Below, one piece after another: positions 19,792-28,626 of a stretch of DNA of 64,000 nt (the stretch's first letter is position 1; every line of letters begins with the position of its first letter). Origin of the DNA: Paraburkholderia sp. BCC1886 (GTDB lineage Bacteria; Pseudomonadota; Gammaproteobacteria; Burkholderiales; Burkholderiaceae). The stretch is taken from NCBI RefSeq assembly GCF_900996245.1, contig NZ_CAAJGK010000039.1, forward strand, positions 1-64,000, in the 5' to 3' direction. The translations under genes were made by a program, and so were the position numbers. The notes under the pieces are model-generated. The model ran no database searches, was not told the DNA's origin, and saw only the letters and a list, made by a program, of their open reading frames with translations.

Positions 19792-20433
19792 TCACCCCTT
19801 CTTGCCGCCCTTCGCCTCGACCCATTCGACGATCGGCTGCCACTGCTCCAGGTCTTTCTCCACCCGGCTTTTCGCAACGTCCCACAGGGTCAGGCCGTGG
19901 GCGGCCAGTTGCACGTAGTTCTGCGTGTCGCGCAGATAGCCGAGCACCGGCAGCCCCAAACCTTCGATAAAGCGATGCAACTGCTCGGCCGAGCGCGTGC
20001 GCGAATCGACCCGCATGCCGACCACGCCGACCTCGATCGCCCCTTTTCTGACCGCTTTTTCCTTCGCCAGCCGCTCGAGAAATTCCTGGGTGGCGAGAAT
20101 ATCGAACATGGACGGCTGAAGTGGAACGATGACCTTGTCGGCCAGATCCAGCGCGATACCCAGTCGATTGCCGTGCAGCCCGGCCGGCGTGTCGATGACC
20201 GCGCGTTCGAGGCCACGCGGCGGCTTGACCGGCGTTTCCGCGTCAACCTCCCAGACTTCGATGGCCGGCAGCGTGGCGGGCCGCAGCGCGAGCCAGCCGT
20301 GCGCGGATTGCTGCTTGTCGAGGTCGGCCAGCGCCACCCATTCGCCGGCCGCCGCGAAATAGCCGGCCAGATTGGTGGACAGCGTGCTTTTACCCACGCC
20401 GCCCTTCGGATTCGCCACCACGATCACCGTCAT
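19792..20433 (-). CDS. ParA-family ATPase (orphan)
   Basis: 213 residues. It begins TVIVVANPKGGVGKSTLSTN, a deviant Walker A motif, continues with ALADLDKQQSAHGWLALRP (switch I-like) and AVIDTPAG (Walker B), and ends in a Lys/Gly tail. A GGGGGAATTC run just upstream supports the ATG at 20433. It belongs with small MinD/ParA-like positioning ATPases. No parB or parS is visible, so chromosome partition is not implied; positioning of another cargo is equally possible. It is divergent from the thioesterase gene. Confidence 0.85.
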   Translation of the reverse strand: MTVIVVANPKGGVGKSTLSTNLAGYFAAAGEWVALADLDKQQSAHGWLALRPATLPAIEVWEVDAETPVKPPRGLERAVIDTPAGLHGNRLGIALDLADKVIVPLQPSMFDILATQEFLERLAKEKAVRKGAIEVGVVGMRVDSRTRSAEQLHRFIEGLGLPVLGYLRDTQNYVQLAAHGLTLWDVAKSRVEKDLEQWQPIVEWVEAKGGKKG

Positions 20434-20654
20434 GAATTCCCCCGGAAAGAAGGCTGGGCGCTGCCAGCCGGTTTGCCGCGCTGTGTGCTTCAGGCTATGT
20501 TCGATGCCTCGACCGGCCACTAGCCGGTATCGGTCGAGAGGTTCACCCAATCAGCCAGCCGTTGATAATATCGGCAAATCCAGCGCGGCCGAAGCCCCCA
20601 AACGGCTAATTGAACGGCTCGCCCCACCGGTTTTTCCACCAGGAACCCCATCTC

Positions 20655-21074
20655 ATGAGCCGACTGCGCCCCGAATATACCGTCGAACGCCTGCACGAAC
20701 GCCAGCAGGGCACGCTGCCCGGCTTGCTGGGCCTGCGCGTGCTGTTGCTGGAACAAGGCAGCCTGAGCGCCGAATTGACGGTTCGCGCGGAATTGCTCGC
20801 GCCGAACGGTTTCCTGCATGCCGCGACCGTCATCGGTCTCGCGGATACCGCTTGCGGCTACGCGTGCCTCGCGCATCTGCCGGAGACGGCGCGCAATTTC
20901 ACGACCGTCGAGCTAAAAAGCAATTTCCTCGGGACCGCGACCGAAGGCACGATCCGCGCGGTGGCCACCGGCGTACATCTGGGCCGCAGCACGCAGGTGT
21001 GGGATGCGACGGTGACCGATCCGAACGGCAAGACCATGGCGCTGTTCCGTTGCACGCAGATGGTTCTGTACTGA
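20655..21074 (+). CDS. PaaI-type hotdog-fold thioesterase
   Basis: 139 residues. The hotdog core shows APNGFLHAATVIGLADTACG, with the Asn/Gly/His and Asp of the PaaI/YbgC active-site region, then TVELKSNFLGTATEGTIRAV. It is predicted to hydrolyse an acyl- or aryl-CoA; the substrate is unknown. AGGAA at 20641 supports the ATG. A G/C-rich decamer array separates it from cobQ. Confidence 0.85.
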   Translation: MSRLRPEYTVERLHERQQGTLPGLLGLRVLLLEQGSLSAELTVRAELLAPNGFLHAATVIGLADTACGYACLAHLPETARNFTTVELKSNFLGTATEGTIRAVATGVHLGRSTQVWDATVTDPNGKTMALFRCTQMVLY

Positions 21075-21130
21075 GCGGCTGAACCGGCTGAGTGGGCTGA
21101 GCGGGCTGAGCGCTGAGCGGCTGAGCGGGC
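21072..21130. repeat. GGCTGAGCG tandem array
   Basis: At least five imperfect copies of GGCTGAGCG/GGGCTGAGC lie between the convergent thioesterase and cobQ genes. Confidence 0.65.
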
Positions 21131-21133
21131 GGT

Positions 21134-22711
21134 TCAGCGCATCGCGGCAAACAGCCTTTGCAGGTCGAGATGTCCAGCGAGCGTATCGGCGAGCCGCTCC
21201 AGCGAGGCTTCGCGCAGCGCCGGGTAATCGATGCGCTCGGCGTCGCTCAACCCGGCCCAGGCGAGCAACGCGGCGCACGCTGCCGGCGTATCGAACAGCC
21301 CGTGCACATAGGTCGCGAGAATTTGCCCATCCGCGGACAAAGCGCCGTCAGGACGCGCCTTGCCGCCCTCGCCTAGCTGTAAAGCCGGCGAATCCAACGC
21401 CGGCCCTTGCGTCTCGCCCATGTGAATTTCGTAGCCCGACACGTCCGGCGAACCGGGCAACGCAAGCCGCCCGGTCACGTTCTTCAAGGTCTTTTCGCGC
21501 GTGAGCACGGTCGAATAATCGAACCAGCCGAGGCCCGCGACGGTGCCCGGCGCACCCTCCACGCCGTGCGGATCGGCCACTTCGCGGCCCAGCATCTGCA
21601 TGCCGCCGCATATTCCGATGACCCGGCCGCCGTACCGCAAATGCCGCTGCAACACCGCATCCCAGCCTTGTGCGCGCAGGAACGCCAGGTCGCCGGGAAC
21701 GTTCTTCGAACCGGGCAGCACGATCAGATCGGCCGGCGGCAAAGGCGTGCCGCCGCGCACGTATTGAAAGTCGACCTGCGGATGCGCGCGCAACGGGTCG
21801 AAATCCGTGTGATTGCTGATATGCGGCAGCACCGGCACGACCACCCGCAATCTGCGCGCGGCGGCGTCGCGGTGCCCTGCGCGCAACTCGGGCGGCAGCA
21901 TGTCTTCGGCGTCGAGCGTGAGGCCGTGCAGATACGGCACGACGCCCAGCACCGGCTTGCCGGTCTTCGCTTCGAGCCAGTCCAGACCCGGCTTGAGCAG
22001 ACTGACATCGCCACGAAACCGGTTGATGATGAAGCCCTGCACGCGCGCCTGCTCGCTTGCCGACAGACACGCGAGCGTGCCCGTCAGATGCGCGAACACG
22101 CCGCCGCGATCGATATCGGCCACCAGCACGACCGGACAATCGACCGCTTCCGCAAAACCCATGTTGGCGATATCGCGATCGCGCAGATTGATCTCGGCCG
22201 GACTGCCGGCGCCTTCCACGAAAATCGCGTCGTAGCCCGCCTGCAGACGCGCATACGATTCCAGCACCGCTTCGAACGCGACGGGTTTGTAGTCGTGATA
22301 CGCCCGCGCATCGAGGTTCATGCGCGCCTTGCCGTGGATGATTACCTGAGCGCCGCGGTCGCTGGTCGGCTTGAGCAGCACGGGGTTCAGATCGGTGTGC
22401 GCGTCGATGCCCGCGGCCACCGCCTGCAAGGCCTGAGCGCGGCCGATCTCGCCGCCGTCGACCGTGACCGCGCTGTTGAGCGCCATGTTCTGCGGTTTGA
22501 ACGGCGCCACCCGTACGCCCGCACGCCGCGCCAGACGGCAAAGGCCCGCGACCAGCGTGCTCTTGCCCGCATCGGACGTGGTGCCCTGGATCATCAACGT
22601 GCCGCGCGGCAAGGCGGGGGCTTCGGACGGGGCAGCAGAAGCGGGCTCAGAAGCGGGCTCAGAAGCGGACTTAGAAGCGGGCTCAAAAGCGGGAACGGAA
22701 ACGTGGGTCAC
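21134..22711 (-). CDS. cobQ: cobyric acid synthase (glutamine-hydrolysing)
   Basis: 525 residues. It amidates four side chains of adenosylcobyrinic a,c-diamide. An N-terminal P-loop-like ligase domain contains [29 protein letters not shown] and [19 protein letters not shown] class I glutaminase domain has [12 protein letters not shown] with the nucleophile Cys near residue 360, and a His in the ATYVHGLFD segment. The first 35 or so residues are an EPAS repeat encoded by a 12-bp tandem array and precede the usual start of the family. It is divergent from cobU. Confidence 0.95.
   Translation of the reverse strand: MTHVSVPAFEPASKSASEPASEPASAAPSEAPALPRGTLMIQGTTSDAGKSTLVAGLCRLARRAGVRVAPFKPQNMALNSAVTVDGGEIGRAQALQAVAAGIDAHTDLNPVLLKPTSDRGAQVIIHGKARMNLDARAYHDYKPVAFEAVLESYARLQAGYDAIFVEGAGSPAEINLRDRDIANMGFAEAVDCPVVLVADIDRGGVFAHLTGTLACLSASEQARVQGFIINRFRGDVSLLKPGLDWLEAKTGKPVLGVVPYLHGLTLDAEDMLPPELRAGHRDAAARRLRVVVPVLPHISNHTDFDPLRAHPQVDFQYVRGGTPLPPADLIVLPGSKNVPGDLAFLRAQGWDAVLQRHLRYGGRVIGICGGMQMLGREVADPHGVEGAPGTVAGLGWFDYSTVLTREKTLKNVTGRLALPGSPDVSGYEIHMGETQGPALDSPALQLGEGGKARPDGALSADGQILATYVHGLFDTPAACAALLAWAGLSDAERIDYPALREASLERLADTLAGHLDLQRLFAAMR
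22637..22696. repeat. five-copy 12-bp tandem repeat in the 5' end of cobQ
   Basis: Unit AGAAGCGGGCTC, three exact copies and two variants, end to end. On the minus strand it encodes (E/K)(P/S)AS repeats in the CobQ N-terminus. Twelve bases keep the reading frame, so copy-number change alters only tail length. Confidence 0.9.
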
Positions 22712-22796
22712 GGGGTGTCGGTCTCGGCGGGGATGGGACGGAACGCGGCATTATCCCATCGTGCCGGGCCGCTCCGTGCGCCGGTACAATCACGCG

Positions 22797-23414
22797 ATGA
22801 CTTTCCGCGACCTCACCTTCGTACTCGGCGGCGCCCGTTCGGGCAAGAGCCTCTACGCCGAACAACTCGCGAACCGCAGCGGCCTGCCGGTCACCTATAT
22901 CGCCACCGCGCGCGTCACCGAAGACGCCGAGTTCGCCGAACGCATCGCGCTGCATCGCGAACGGCGTCCCGCCCATTGGCAATTGCACGAAGCGGGCGTC
23001 GAACTGGCCGACGTGATTGCGCAACTCGACGCACCTGGGCATTGCCTGCTGATCGACTGTCTGACGCTCTGGCTCGCCAACCTGCTATGTCCCGCCGGGG
23101 GCGAAGCGTTGCCCTTGGGCCGCTATCGGGCCTGCCATATCGCGCTCGAAACGGCGCTCGGCAACGCGCGCGGCAAGATCATCGTGGTCAGCAACGAAAT
23201 TGGCTTGGGCGTGGTGCCGCTGGGCGCGGCCACGCGGCAATACGTCGATGAACTCGGCCGCCTCAATCAGCGCATCGCCGCGTTGAGCACCGCCGCGACG
23301 ATGATGGTCGCCGGCTTGCCCCTCGCGCTGAAAATCCCCGATCACGCGATTCACGCGATTCACCCGACCCAACCGGCGCAGGCTGCCGGCCCGACCGACG
23401 CAGGCCGCCCGTGA
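22797..23414 (+). CDS. cobU: adenosylcobinamide kinase / guanylyltransferase
   Basis: 205 residues. It phosphorylates adenosylcobinamide and transfers GMP to it during nucleotide-loop assembly. P-loop FVLGGARSGKSLYAEQL lies near residues 8-24, then TYIATARV and RIALHRERRP (the His is the GMP attachment region), and IVVSNEIGLGVVP. The ATG at 22797 gives the standard short N-terminus. It overlaps cbiB by the four bases GTGA. Confidence 0.95.
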   Translation: MTFRDLTFVLGGARSGKSLYAEQLANRSGLPVTYIATARVTEDAEFAERIALHRERRPAHWQLHEAGVELADVIAQLDAPGHCLLIDCLTLWLANLLCPAGGEALPLGRYRACHIALETALGNARGKIIVVSNEIGLGVVPLGAATRQYVDELGRLNQRIAALSTAATMMVAGLPLALKIPDHAIHAIHPTQPAQAAGPTDAGRP

Positions 23415-24349
23415 CGCTCACGCTACCGCTCATCGTGACGCTGGCGACGGCTGGCGTCGCCGTCGACCGCTGGCTCGGCGAGCCGCGCACCGCGCATCCA
23501 TTGGTGGGTTTCGGCAAGTGGGCGAAGCGGCTCGAAGCGCGCTACAACACCGGCCGTCGCCTGCGCCTCAAAGGCCTGCTCGCCTGGTCGCTGGCGGTCA
23601 TGCCGCCGGTGCTGGTCGCATGGTGGCTCGTGGACGTGCTGCCGTTCTTCGCGGCCTGCGCCGTGCATGTCGCGTTGCTGTGGTTCGCACTCGGCGCGCG
23701 CAGTCTGCACGACCACATCGCGCCCATCGCGCAGGCGCTCGCGCAACGCGATCTGCCCCGCGCACGCGAACTCACGTCGCGAATCGTCTCGCGCGAAACC
23801 GCCCATGCGGATGAAACCGCGCTGTCGCGCGCCGCCGTCGAATCCGCCCTGGAAAACGGCAACGATGCGATTTTCGGCGCGCTCTTCTGGTTCGCAATTG
23901 CGGGCGGTCCGGGCGCATTGGGCTTTCGTCTCGCGAATACGCTCGACGCCATGTGGGGCTATCGCACGCCGCGCTATCTGCGCTTCGGCTGGGCCGCCGC
24001 GCGTCTGGACGACGCGCTCAACTGGATTCCCGCTCGCCTCACTGCCGCGAGCTACGCGCTGCTCGGCGACACTCGCACGGCCTGGCGCTGCTGGCGCGAA
24101 CAGGCGCCGCGCTGGGACAGCCCGAACGCCGGCCCGGTGATGGCCGCGGGCGCCGGCAGTCTGAACGTCCTGCTAGGCGGTCCGGCGATTTATCACGGTG
24201 CGCTCGAACACCGGCCGACACTCGGGTTCGGGCATGCCGCGCAGTCCAGCCATATCACGGCTGCGCTGCTGCTGGTCGAACGGACCATCGTGCTGTGGCT
24301 CGCAGTGCTGATCGTGCTGGCTTTGCTGAGTGTGCCGTTTCATGTCTGA
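23411..24349 (+). CDS. cbiB: adenosylcobinamide-phosphate synthase
   Basis: 312 residues, a multipass membrane protein. It attaches aminopropanol phosphate to cobyric acid. Family features are DRWLGEPRTAHPLVGFGKW near the N-terminus, ARELTSRIVSRETAHADETA, SALENGNDAIFGALFWF, and LDAMWGYRT. It starts with GTG overlapping the cobU stop and ends overlapping cobD by eight bases, so the four-gene block is tightly coupled. Confidence 0.95.
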   Translation: MTLTLPLIVTLATAGVAVDRWLGEPRTAHPLVGFGKWAKRLEARYNTGRRLRLKGLLAWSLAVMPPVLVAWWLVDVLPFFAACAVHVALLWFALGARSLHDHIAPIAQALAQRDLPRARELTSRIVSRETAHADETALSRAAVESALENGNDAIFGALFWFAIAGGPGALGFRLANTLDAMWGYRTPRYLRFGWAAARLDDALNWIPARLTAASYALLGDTRTAWRCWREQAPRWDSPNAGPVMAAGAGSLNVLLGGPAIYHGALEHRPTLGFGHAAQSSHITAALLLVERTIVLWLAVLIVLALLSVPFHV

Positions 24350-25397
24350 TCGAATACCGGCGAAGGCGGAGCGTGCAGAGTCTGCCGTCGCGGTCGTGCA
24401 TGGCGGCAATCTGCACGAAGCGGCGGGACGCTATGGCATCGCGTACGAAGCGTGGCTCGATCTGTCGACGGGGATCAACCCGCACGGTTATCCGGTGCCG
24501 CCGGTGCCCGCCGACGCATGGCGCCGTCTGCCCGACGATGGCGATGGCTTCGCCGCCTGCGCGGCACGCTACTACGGCGCGCCGGACGCGGCGCATGTGC
24601 TGCCGGTAGCCGGCAGCCAGGCGGCGATCCGCACGCTGCCTTCGTTGTTGCCCGCCGGGCGCGTCGGCATCGCGCCGCTCACTTATAGCGAGTACGCGCC
24701 CGCGTTCGAACGCGCGGGCCACGAGACGACGCCGCTCGACGTGTCGATGCAACGTCTTCCCGAGGCGCTCACGCATGTCGTGATCGTGAATCCGAACAAT
24801 CCGACTGCCGAGCATCTAGGCGCCGCGAAACTCCTGCAATGGCATGCGCAACTGAGCGCGCGCGGCGGCAGCCTGCTGGTGGACGAAGCGTTCGCGGATG
24901 CGGCTGTCGATGCGTCCGCCAATGGCTCGCTCGCGGCAAGCGTCGAGCGCGCCGGATTGGTCGTGCTGCGCTCGCCGGGGAAGTTCTTCGGACTTGCCGG
25001 CGTACGCGCGGGCTTCGTGCTCGCCGAGCCAGGTTTGCTCGCGGCCTTGCGCGGCATGCTGGGCGCGTGGACCGTCGGCGGTCCAGCGCGTCACGCGGTC
25101 ACAGCGGCTTTCGCCGACGAGCCGTGGCAACGGCAAACGCGCGCACGGCTCGCCACCGACAGCGCGCGTCTCGTGACGCTGTTGCGGGCACACGGTTTTG
25201 CGACCCGCAGCACGGCATTGTTTGCCTGGACGGACGATGCACGCGCCGCCGCGCTACATGAAGCACTGGCGCGCCAGGGTGTATGGACACGGCTGTTCGC
25301 CGCGACCGGCAGCGTGCGTTTCGGGCTGCCCGCGCACGCCCACGAATGGACCCGCTTCGAGCAGGCGTTGAGCGAAGCCGTTCGCGCGATCCGGTGA
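24342..25397 (+). CDS. cobD: threonine-phosphate decarboxylase (CobD/CobC type)
   Basis: 351 residues. PLP-dependent aminotransferase-fold enzyme that makes aminopropanol phosphate for the cobalamin lower-ligand arm, the substrate used by the preceding cbiB product. Visible are HGGNLHEAAGRYG, LDLSTGINPHGYP, VIVNPNNPTAEHLG, LVDEAFADAA, and SPGKFFGLAGVRAGF, whose Lys is the PLP site. The ATG at 24342 overlaps the cbiB stop. An alternative name in Pseudomonas usage is cobC. Confidence 0.94.
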   Translation: MSDRIPAKAERAESAVAVVHGGNLHEAAGRYGIAYEAWLDLSTGINPHGYPVPPVPADAWRRLPDDGDGFAACAARYYGAPDAAHVLPVAGSQAAIRTLPSLLPAGRVGIAPLTYSEYAPAFERAGHETTPLDVSMQRLPEALTHVVIVNPNNPTAEHLGAAKLLQWHAQLSARGGSLLVDEAFADAAVDASANGSLAASVERAGLVVLRSPGKFFGLAGVRAGFVLAEPGLLAALRGMLGAWTVGGPARHAVTAAFADEPWQRQTRARLATDSARLVTLLRAHGFATRSTALFAWTDDARAAALHEALARQGVWTRLFAATGSVRFGLPAHAHEWTRFEQALSEAVRAIR

Positions 25398-25408
25398 CGC
25401 GGCGGACG

Positions 25409-26383
25409 ATGGCTTCTACCCGACCTTTTCAATATCTTCGTCGCTCCAGCCCGATGATCCAACTCGCCCGCATGGCTCAGATGGCCCGCCTGGCTCTTAC
25501 CTTTGCCGGCATCGCGGCCACCTGCTGCGCCCACGCCGCGATCACCGTCACCGACGACACCGGTGCCACCGTGACGCTCGCCGCGCCCCCTCAACGCGTA
25601 ATCAGCCTCGCGCCGCACGTCACCGAACTGCTGTACGCGGCGGGCGGCGGCGCAAAAATGGTCGGCGCGGTGGCCTACAGCGACTACCCGCCGCAAGCGC
25701 AGCAGCTTCCTCGCGTCGGCGACAACAAGGCGCTCGACCTCGAGCGCATCGTCGCGCTAAAACCCGATCTGATCGTCGTCTGGCGGCATGGCAATGCGCA
25801 GCGGCAACTCGACCGCCTGCGCGAGTTGCACGTGCCGCTCTACTTCAGCGAGCCGCATCGTCTGGACGATGTCGCCGTGTCGTTGACGCGCCTCGGCCAA
25901 CTGCTCGGCACATCGGCGGCGGCGGATGCGGCGGCCGCCGCGTACCGCCAGGACATCGCGCAACTGCGCGCGAAGTATGCGAGCCGGGCGCCGGTCGGCG
26001 TGTTCTATCAGGTATGGGATCGGCCGCTGATGACGCTCAACGGCGAGCACATGATCAGCGACGTCATCGCGCTGTGCGGCGGTCGCAATGTGTTCGCGAC
26101 ACTGACGCCGCTGGTGCCGACGATCTCGACCGAAGCCGTGCTTGCGGCGAACCCGGAAGCGATCGTCACGGCCGCGCCCGGCGCAACCCGCCCGGACAGC
26201 ACGCTGCCGCAACTCGGCACATGGCGCGCGTGGGCGAGCCTCACGGCGGTGGCGAACGACAATCTGTTCGCGATCGACGGCGACCTGATCAATCGCCCGG
26301 CGCCGCGTATCGCGCAGGGTGCGAAGCAACTCTGCGAGGATCTGGACCTGGCGCGCTCGCGCCGCAAACCGGCTGCGCCATGA
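25409..26383 (+). CDS. btuF: periplasmic cobalamin-binding protein (BtuF-like)
   Basis: 324 residues. A signal peptide ends near CCAHA, then AITVTDDTGATVTL and RVISLAPHVTELLYAAGGG, typical of class III (BtuF/FhuD) binding proteins with two lobes joined by a long helix. It probably delivers vitamin B12 to BtuCD, encoded in the facing block. The start is uncertain between ATG 25409 and ATG 25454. It is the last gene of cobU-cbiB-cobD-btuF. Confidence 0.88.
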   Translation: MASTRPFQYLRRSSPMIQLARMAQMARLALTFAGIAATCCAHAAITVTDDTGATVTLAAPPQRVISLAPHVTELLYAAGGGAKMVGAVAYSDYPPQAQQLPRVGDNKALDLERIVALKPDLIVVWRHGNAQRQLDRLRELHVPLYFSEPHRLDDVAVSLTRLGQLLGTSAAADAAAAAYRQDIAQLRAKYASRAPVGVFYQVWDRPLMTLNGEHMISDVIALCGGRNVFATLTPLVPTISTEAVLAANPEAIVTAAPGATRPDSTLPQLGTWRAWASLTAVANDNLFAIDGDLINRPAPRIAQGAKQLCEDLDLARSRRKPAAP

Positions 26384-26404
26384 CGCCAGCGGAAACGCCC
26401 GGCT

Positions 26405-27817
26405 TCAACCCGCCACCCGGTCCGCCCGCTTGAACGGCCAGCGTTCGAACTCGGAAAGCCTGAGCCGATAACGCGCGACATTGCCCAGATGGAGATGATC
26501 GAGGTCGGATTGAATCGCGTCGACGAAGGTCGCAAGATCGGCCGGACTCACCAGACTCCTGGCCAGGGTTTCGACCTCGCTGCGCGTGCCGGCCCGCTCG
26601 CCGCGCACGACCTCCTGCACCACCTGCATCACCGCGTTGCGGTACTTGAGCCGGAAAGCATCCGGCTCGCCGAGCGACTGGCGAATTGCCAGATAGCGCT
26701 GACACGAGCGCTCATACGCCCAGATGAACACGTCGCGCAGCAGATCGACGCGATTCGCTTCGTACACGCCGAGCGTGCCTTCGATATACGCTTTTTCGGG
26801 CACGTCGACGAACGACAGCGGACACAGGTTCTCACGCACCAGCGGAATATTGGCGGTGAGCCGGGAGACCCGCTTGTTGACGTCTTCGAACGGCTGCAGA
26901 TACGGCAAGTGAACCATGCCGAAAAAAGCCTGCTCGAACGGATCGTCGATTTGCGCGGCCTTGTTCAACACCTCTTCGAAACATTCGGCAATCTGCTGCG
27001 GCACCGCCAGCGGGAAAAACACCGTGCCGCTGATCTCCACTTCGCGCACGCGCAAACGACCGCTCGCGGTGGGGTCGGACATCAGGTTGTCGGAAAGAAT
27101 GGCGTGCAGATTCAGCACGGTGAACCGGTTGAAACCCACCTCGTCGGCGCTCTCCACGATCATCTCGATCGCCGCCTTGTGGTTCAGGATCATCTGCGTT
27201 TCGTGGGCGTCCTTGCCCTCCGCGATGTGCCCCTGCTCGATCAACCGCACGGTGTCGAGGCGGGAGTAGGTGTTGCCCTCCAGCCGCGACGATGCCCACG
27301 ACAGATCGATCAGCAACCGGCCCATGATGTCGCGCGCGTACGTGCCGGCAGGACGCGCGTCCGCGCGAGTGCGGCCCCACTCGTGAAGCCGTTCGCGCTG
27401 CGCTGCGGAGAGGTAAGCGTCCTGATTCGGCCGGTAGTTTTCCAGAAACGCCCGGTTGTAGCCGACCGGCCGGCGCTCGTGCAGCGGCCGGTTTACGTCG
27501 GCGCGCACTTCGAGGCCACCGCTCGACACCGGCACGTAGGCCTCGCCGCCGGTATCGACGGGCAGGTTCGGCGCGGCCGCCGCGGTGGTGTCCGGCACGG
27601 CCGCACGGGTATAGACGACGGCCCGGCCGCCACCTCGGGACACGATCCGGCCGGCGGCGAGCAGCGTGTCGAGTCGCCGCTGAAGCGTGCGCCGCGGCAT
27701 GGGATGACGGCGCTCGGCCAGCGCCGTGGCCAGTGCGCGAATGCTTTGCCCCTCGCCGCTTGCAGCGACGAGTTGCCCAATCAGGTCCAGTTCCCGGTCG
27801 ATGCCACTGTGGTTCAT
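26405..27817 (-). CDS. winged-helix Fic protein with degenerate catalytic motif
   Basis: 470 residues. The first 75 or so residues look like a winged helix-turn-helix (RALATALAERRHPMPRRTLQ...GRIVSRGGGRAVVYTR). The middle holds SSRLEGN near residues 176-182, matching the inhibitory (S/T)xxxE(G/N) motif. The Fic motif at about 308-319 reads QPFEDVNKRVSR, so the catalytic His of HPFxxGNGR is Gln and the first Gly is Val. AMPylation is therefore doubtful. A region rich in repeated half-sites lies upstream and overlaps the ATG, suggesting autoregulation. AAAGGGG eight bases before the ATG is the likely ribosome site. Confidence 0.85.
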   Translation of the reverse strand: MNHSGIDRELDLIGQLVAASGEGQSIRALATALAERRHPMPRRTLQRRLDTLLAAGRIVSRGGGRAVVYTRAAVPDTTAAAAPNLPVDTGGEAYVPVSSGGLEVRADVNRPLHERRPVGYNRAFLENYRPNQDAYLSAAQRERLHEWGRTRADARPAGTYARDIMGRLLIDLSWASSRLEGNTYSRLDTVRLIEQGHIAEGKDAHETQMILNHKAAIEMIVESADEVGFNRFTVLNLHAILSDNLMSDPTASGRLRVREVEISGTVFFPLAVPQQIAECFEEVLNKAAQIDDPFEQAFFGMVHLPYLQPFEDVNKRVSRLTANIPLVRENLCPLSFVDVPEKAYIEGTLGVYEANRVDLLRDVFIWAYERSCQRYLAIRQSLGEPDAFRLKYRNAVMQVVQEVVRGERAGTRSEVETLARSLVSPADLATFVDAIQSDLDHLHLGNVARYRLRLSEFERWPFKRADRVAG

Positions 27818-27826
27818 TCGCGCCAC
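27815..27826. promoter_or_regulatory. operator half-site over the fic start codon
   Basis: CATTCGCGCCAC is a minus-oriented copy of the half-site GTGGCGCGAATG/A. It overlaps the ATG of the Fic gene, so binding here could block translation initiation or transcript elongation. Confidence 0.55.
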
Positions 27827-27838
27827 CCCTTTCACTCG

Positions 27839-27870
27839 AAGTGGCGCGATTAACCCTAATCGCGCCACTT
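27839..27870. promoter_or_regulatory. operator-like inverted repeat 1 (14-4-14)
   Basis: Perfect 14-bp arms flank ACCC. The core half-sites are GTGGCGCGATTA (27841-27852) and TAATCGCGCCAC (27857-27868). Confidence 0.75.
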
Positions 27871-27883
27871 TCCAGAGGAAATT

Positions 27884-27911
27884 GTGGCACAAATAGCGCT
27901 ATTCGCGCCAC
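27884..27911. promoter_or_regulatory. operator-like inverted repeat 2 (12-4-12)
   Basis: GTGGCACAAATA, spacer GCGC, then TATTCGCGCCAC. Ten of twelve positions pair, with the same geometry as repeat 1. The right arm also pairs perfectly over 14 bases with 27924-27937. Confidence 0.7.
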
Positions 27912-27923
27912 TCATCGCGAAAA

Positions 27924-27937
27924 AGTGGCGCGAATAG
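27924..27937. promoter_or_regulatory. plus-oriented operator half-site
   Basis: AGTGGCGCGAATAG is an exact reverse complement of 27899-27912, separated from it by 11 bases. Confidence 0.65.
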
Positions 27938-27963
27938 GACCTTTCGACAGAGATAAGACAAAA

Positions 27964-28005
27964 AAGTGGCGCAATTAGCGAGCCTCGCGCCTAATTGCGC
28001 CACTT
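27964..28005. promoter_or_regulatory. operator-like inverted repeat 3 (15-12-15)
   Basis: Perfect 15-bp arms AAGTGGCGCAATTAG (27964-27978) and CTAATTGCGCCACTT (27991-28005) carry the same half-site with a wider spacer. It lies between the Fic gene and the cobC stop. Confidence 0.7.
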
Positions 28006-28035
28006 GTTGACATTCACAACGACGCTGCCGCGCGC

Positions 28036-28626
28036 CTACGCATTCCACCGCACGAGCGACCACTGCTGTGCCTCGCCCTCCCGGCGCAGCCAGACAATGC
28101 CCGTCATATCGAGCGACCAGCGCAGACAGCGTTCCAGCGACACCTCCAGCACCAGCGAGGCGATCGCCCGCATCACGCCCGCGTGCGTCACCACGTACGC
28201 CGGCGTCAATTCGCGGGTTTGCGCGAACGCGTCGAACCAGGTCTGAACCCGCTCGACGAATTGCGTGACGCTTTCGCCGCCATGCGCGCGCGCGTGCTTG
28301 AAGTCGGCGGCCCAGTCGTCGAGCAGCGTGCGGTCGATCGCGTCCCAGCGCTGCTGTTCCCACGCGCCGAAATCCATTTCCTTCAGACGATCGTCGTGAC
28401 TGAGCGCGCAGCCGAAATCGTTCGCCAGCGACGCGGCCAGGGCCGAGCAACGGGTCAGCGGGCTCGACATCAGCACGCGTGGCGCGGGCACCTGCAAGGT
28501 CGCGAGTTTCACCGCGAGGGTCGCGGAGGACGCCTCGACGTCCTCGGCAAGCGCGACGTCGCTGTGGCCATAGCAAACACCGGTATCGACTGCGACAGCG
28601 GGATGACGGATCAGGACGATATCCAT
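28036..28626 (-). CDS. cobC: histidine phosphatase, probable alpha-ribazole phosphatase
   Basis: 196 residues. The phosphoglycerate-mutase-like fold begins IVLIRHPAV, an RHG-type motif with the phospho-acceptor His and the Gly replaced by Pro. It continues with VLMSSPLTRCSALA, EMDFGAWEQQRWD and VVTHAGVMRA, which carries the second His. By position in the cob block it should remove the 5'-phosphate from alpha-ribazole or adenosylcobalamin phosphate. The ATG at 28626 overlaps cobS by 16 bases. It is the last gene of the riboswitch-led operon. Confidence 0.85.
   Translation of the reverse strand: MDIVLIRHPAVAVDTGVCYGHSDVALAEDVEASSATLAVKLATLQVPAPRVLMSSPLTRCSALAASLANDFGCALSHDDRLKEMDFGAWEQQRWDAIDRTLLDDWAADFKHARAHGGESVTQFVERVQTWFDAFAQTRELTPAYVVTHAGVMRAIASLVLEVSLERCLRWSLDMTGIVWLRREGEAQQWSLVRWNA

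Noticed and set aside
22712..22796. Cobalamin riboswitch between cobQ and cobU
   Set aside because: The gap is only 85 bases and lacks the aptamer blocks.
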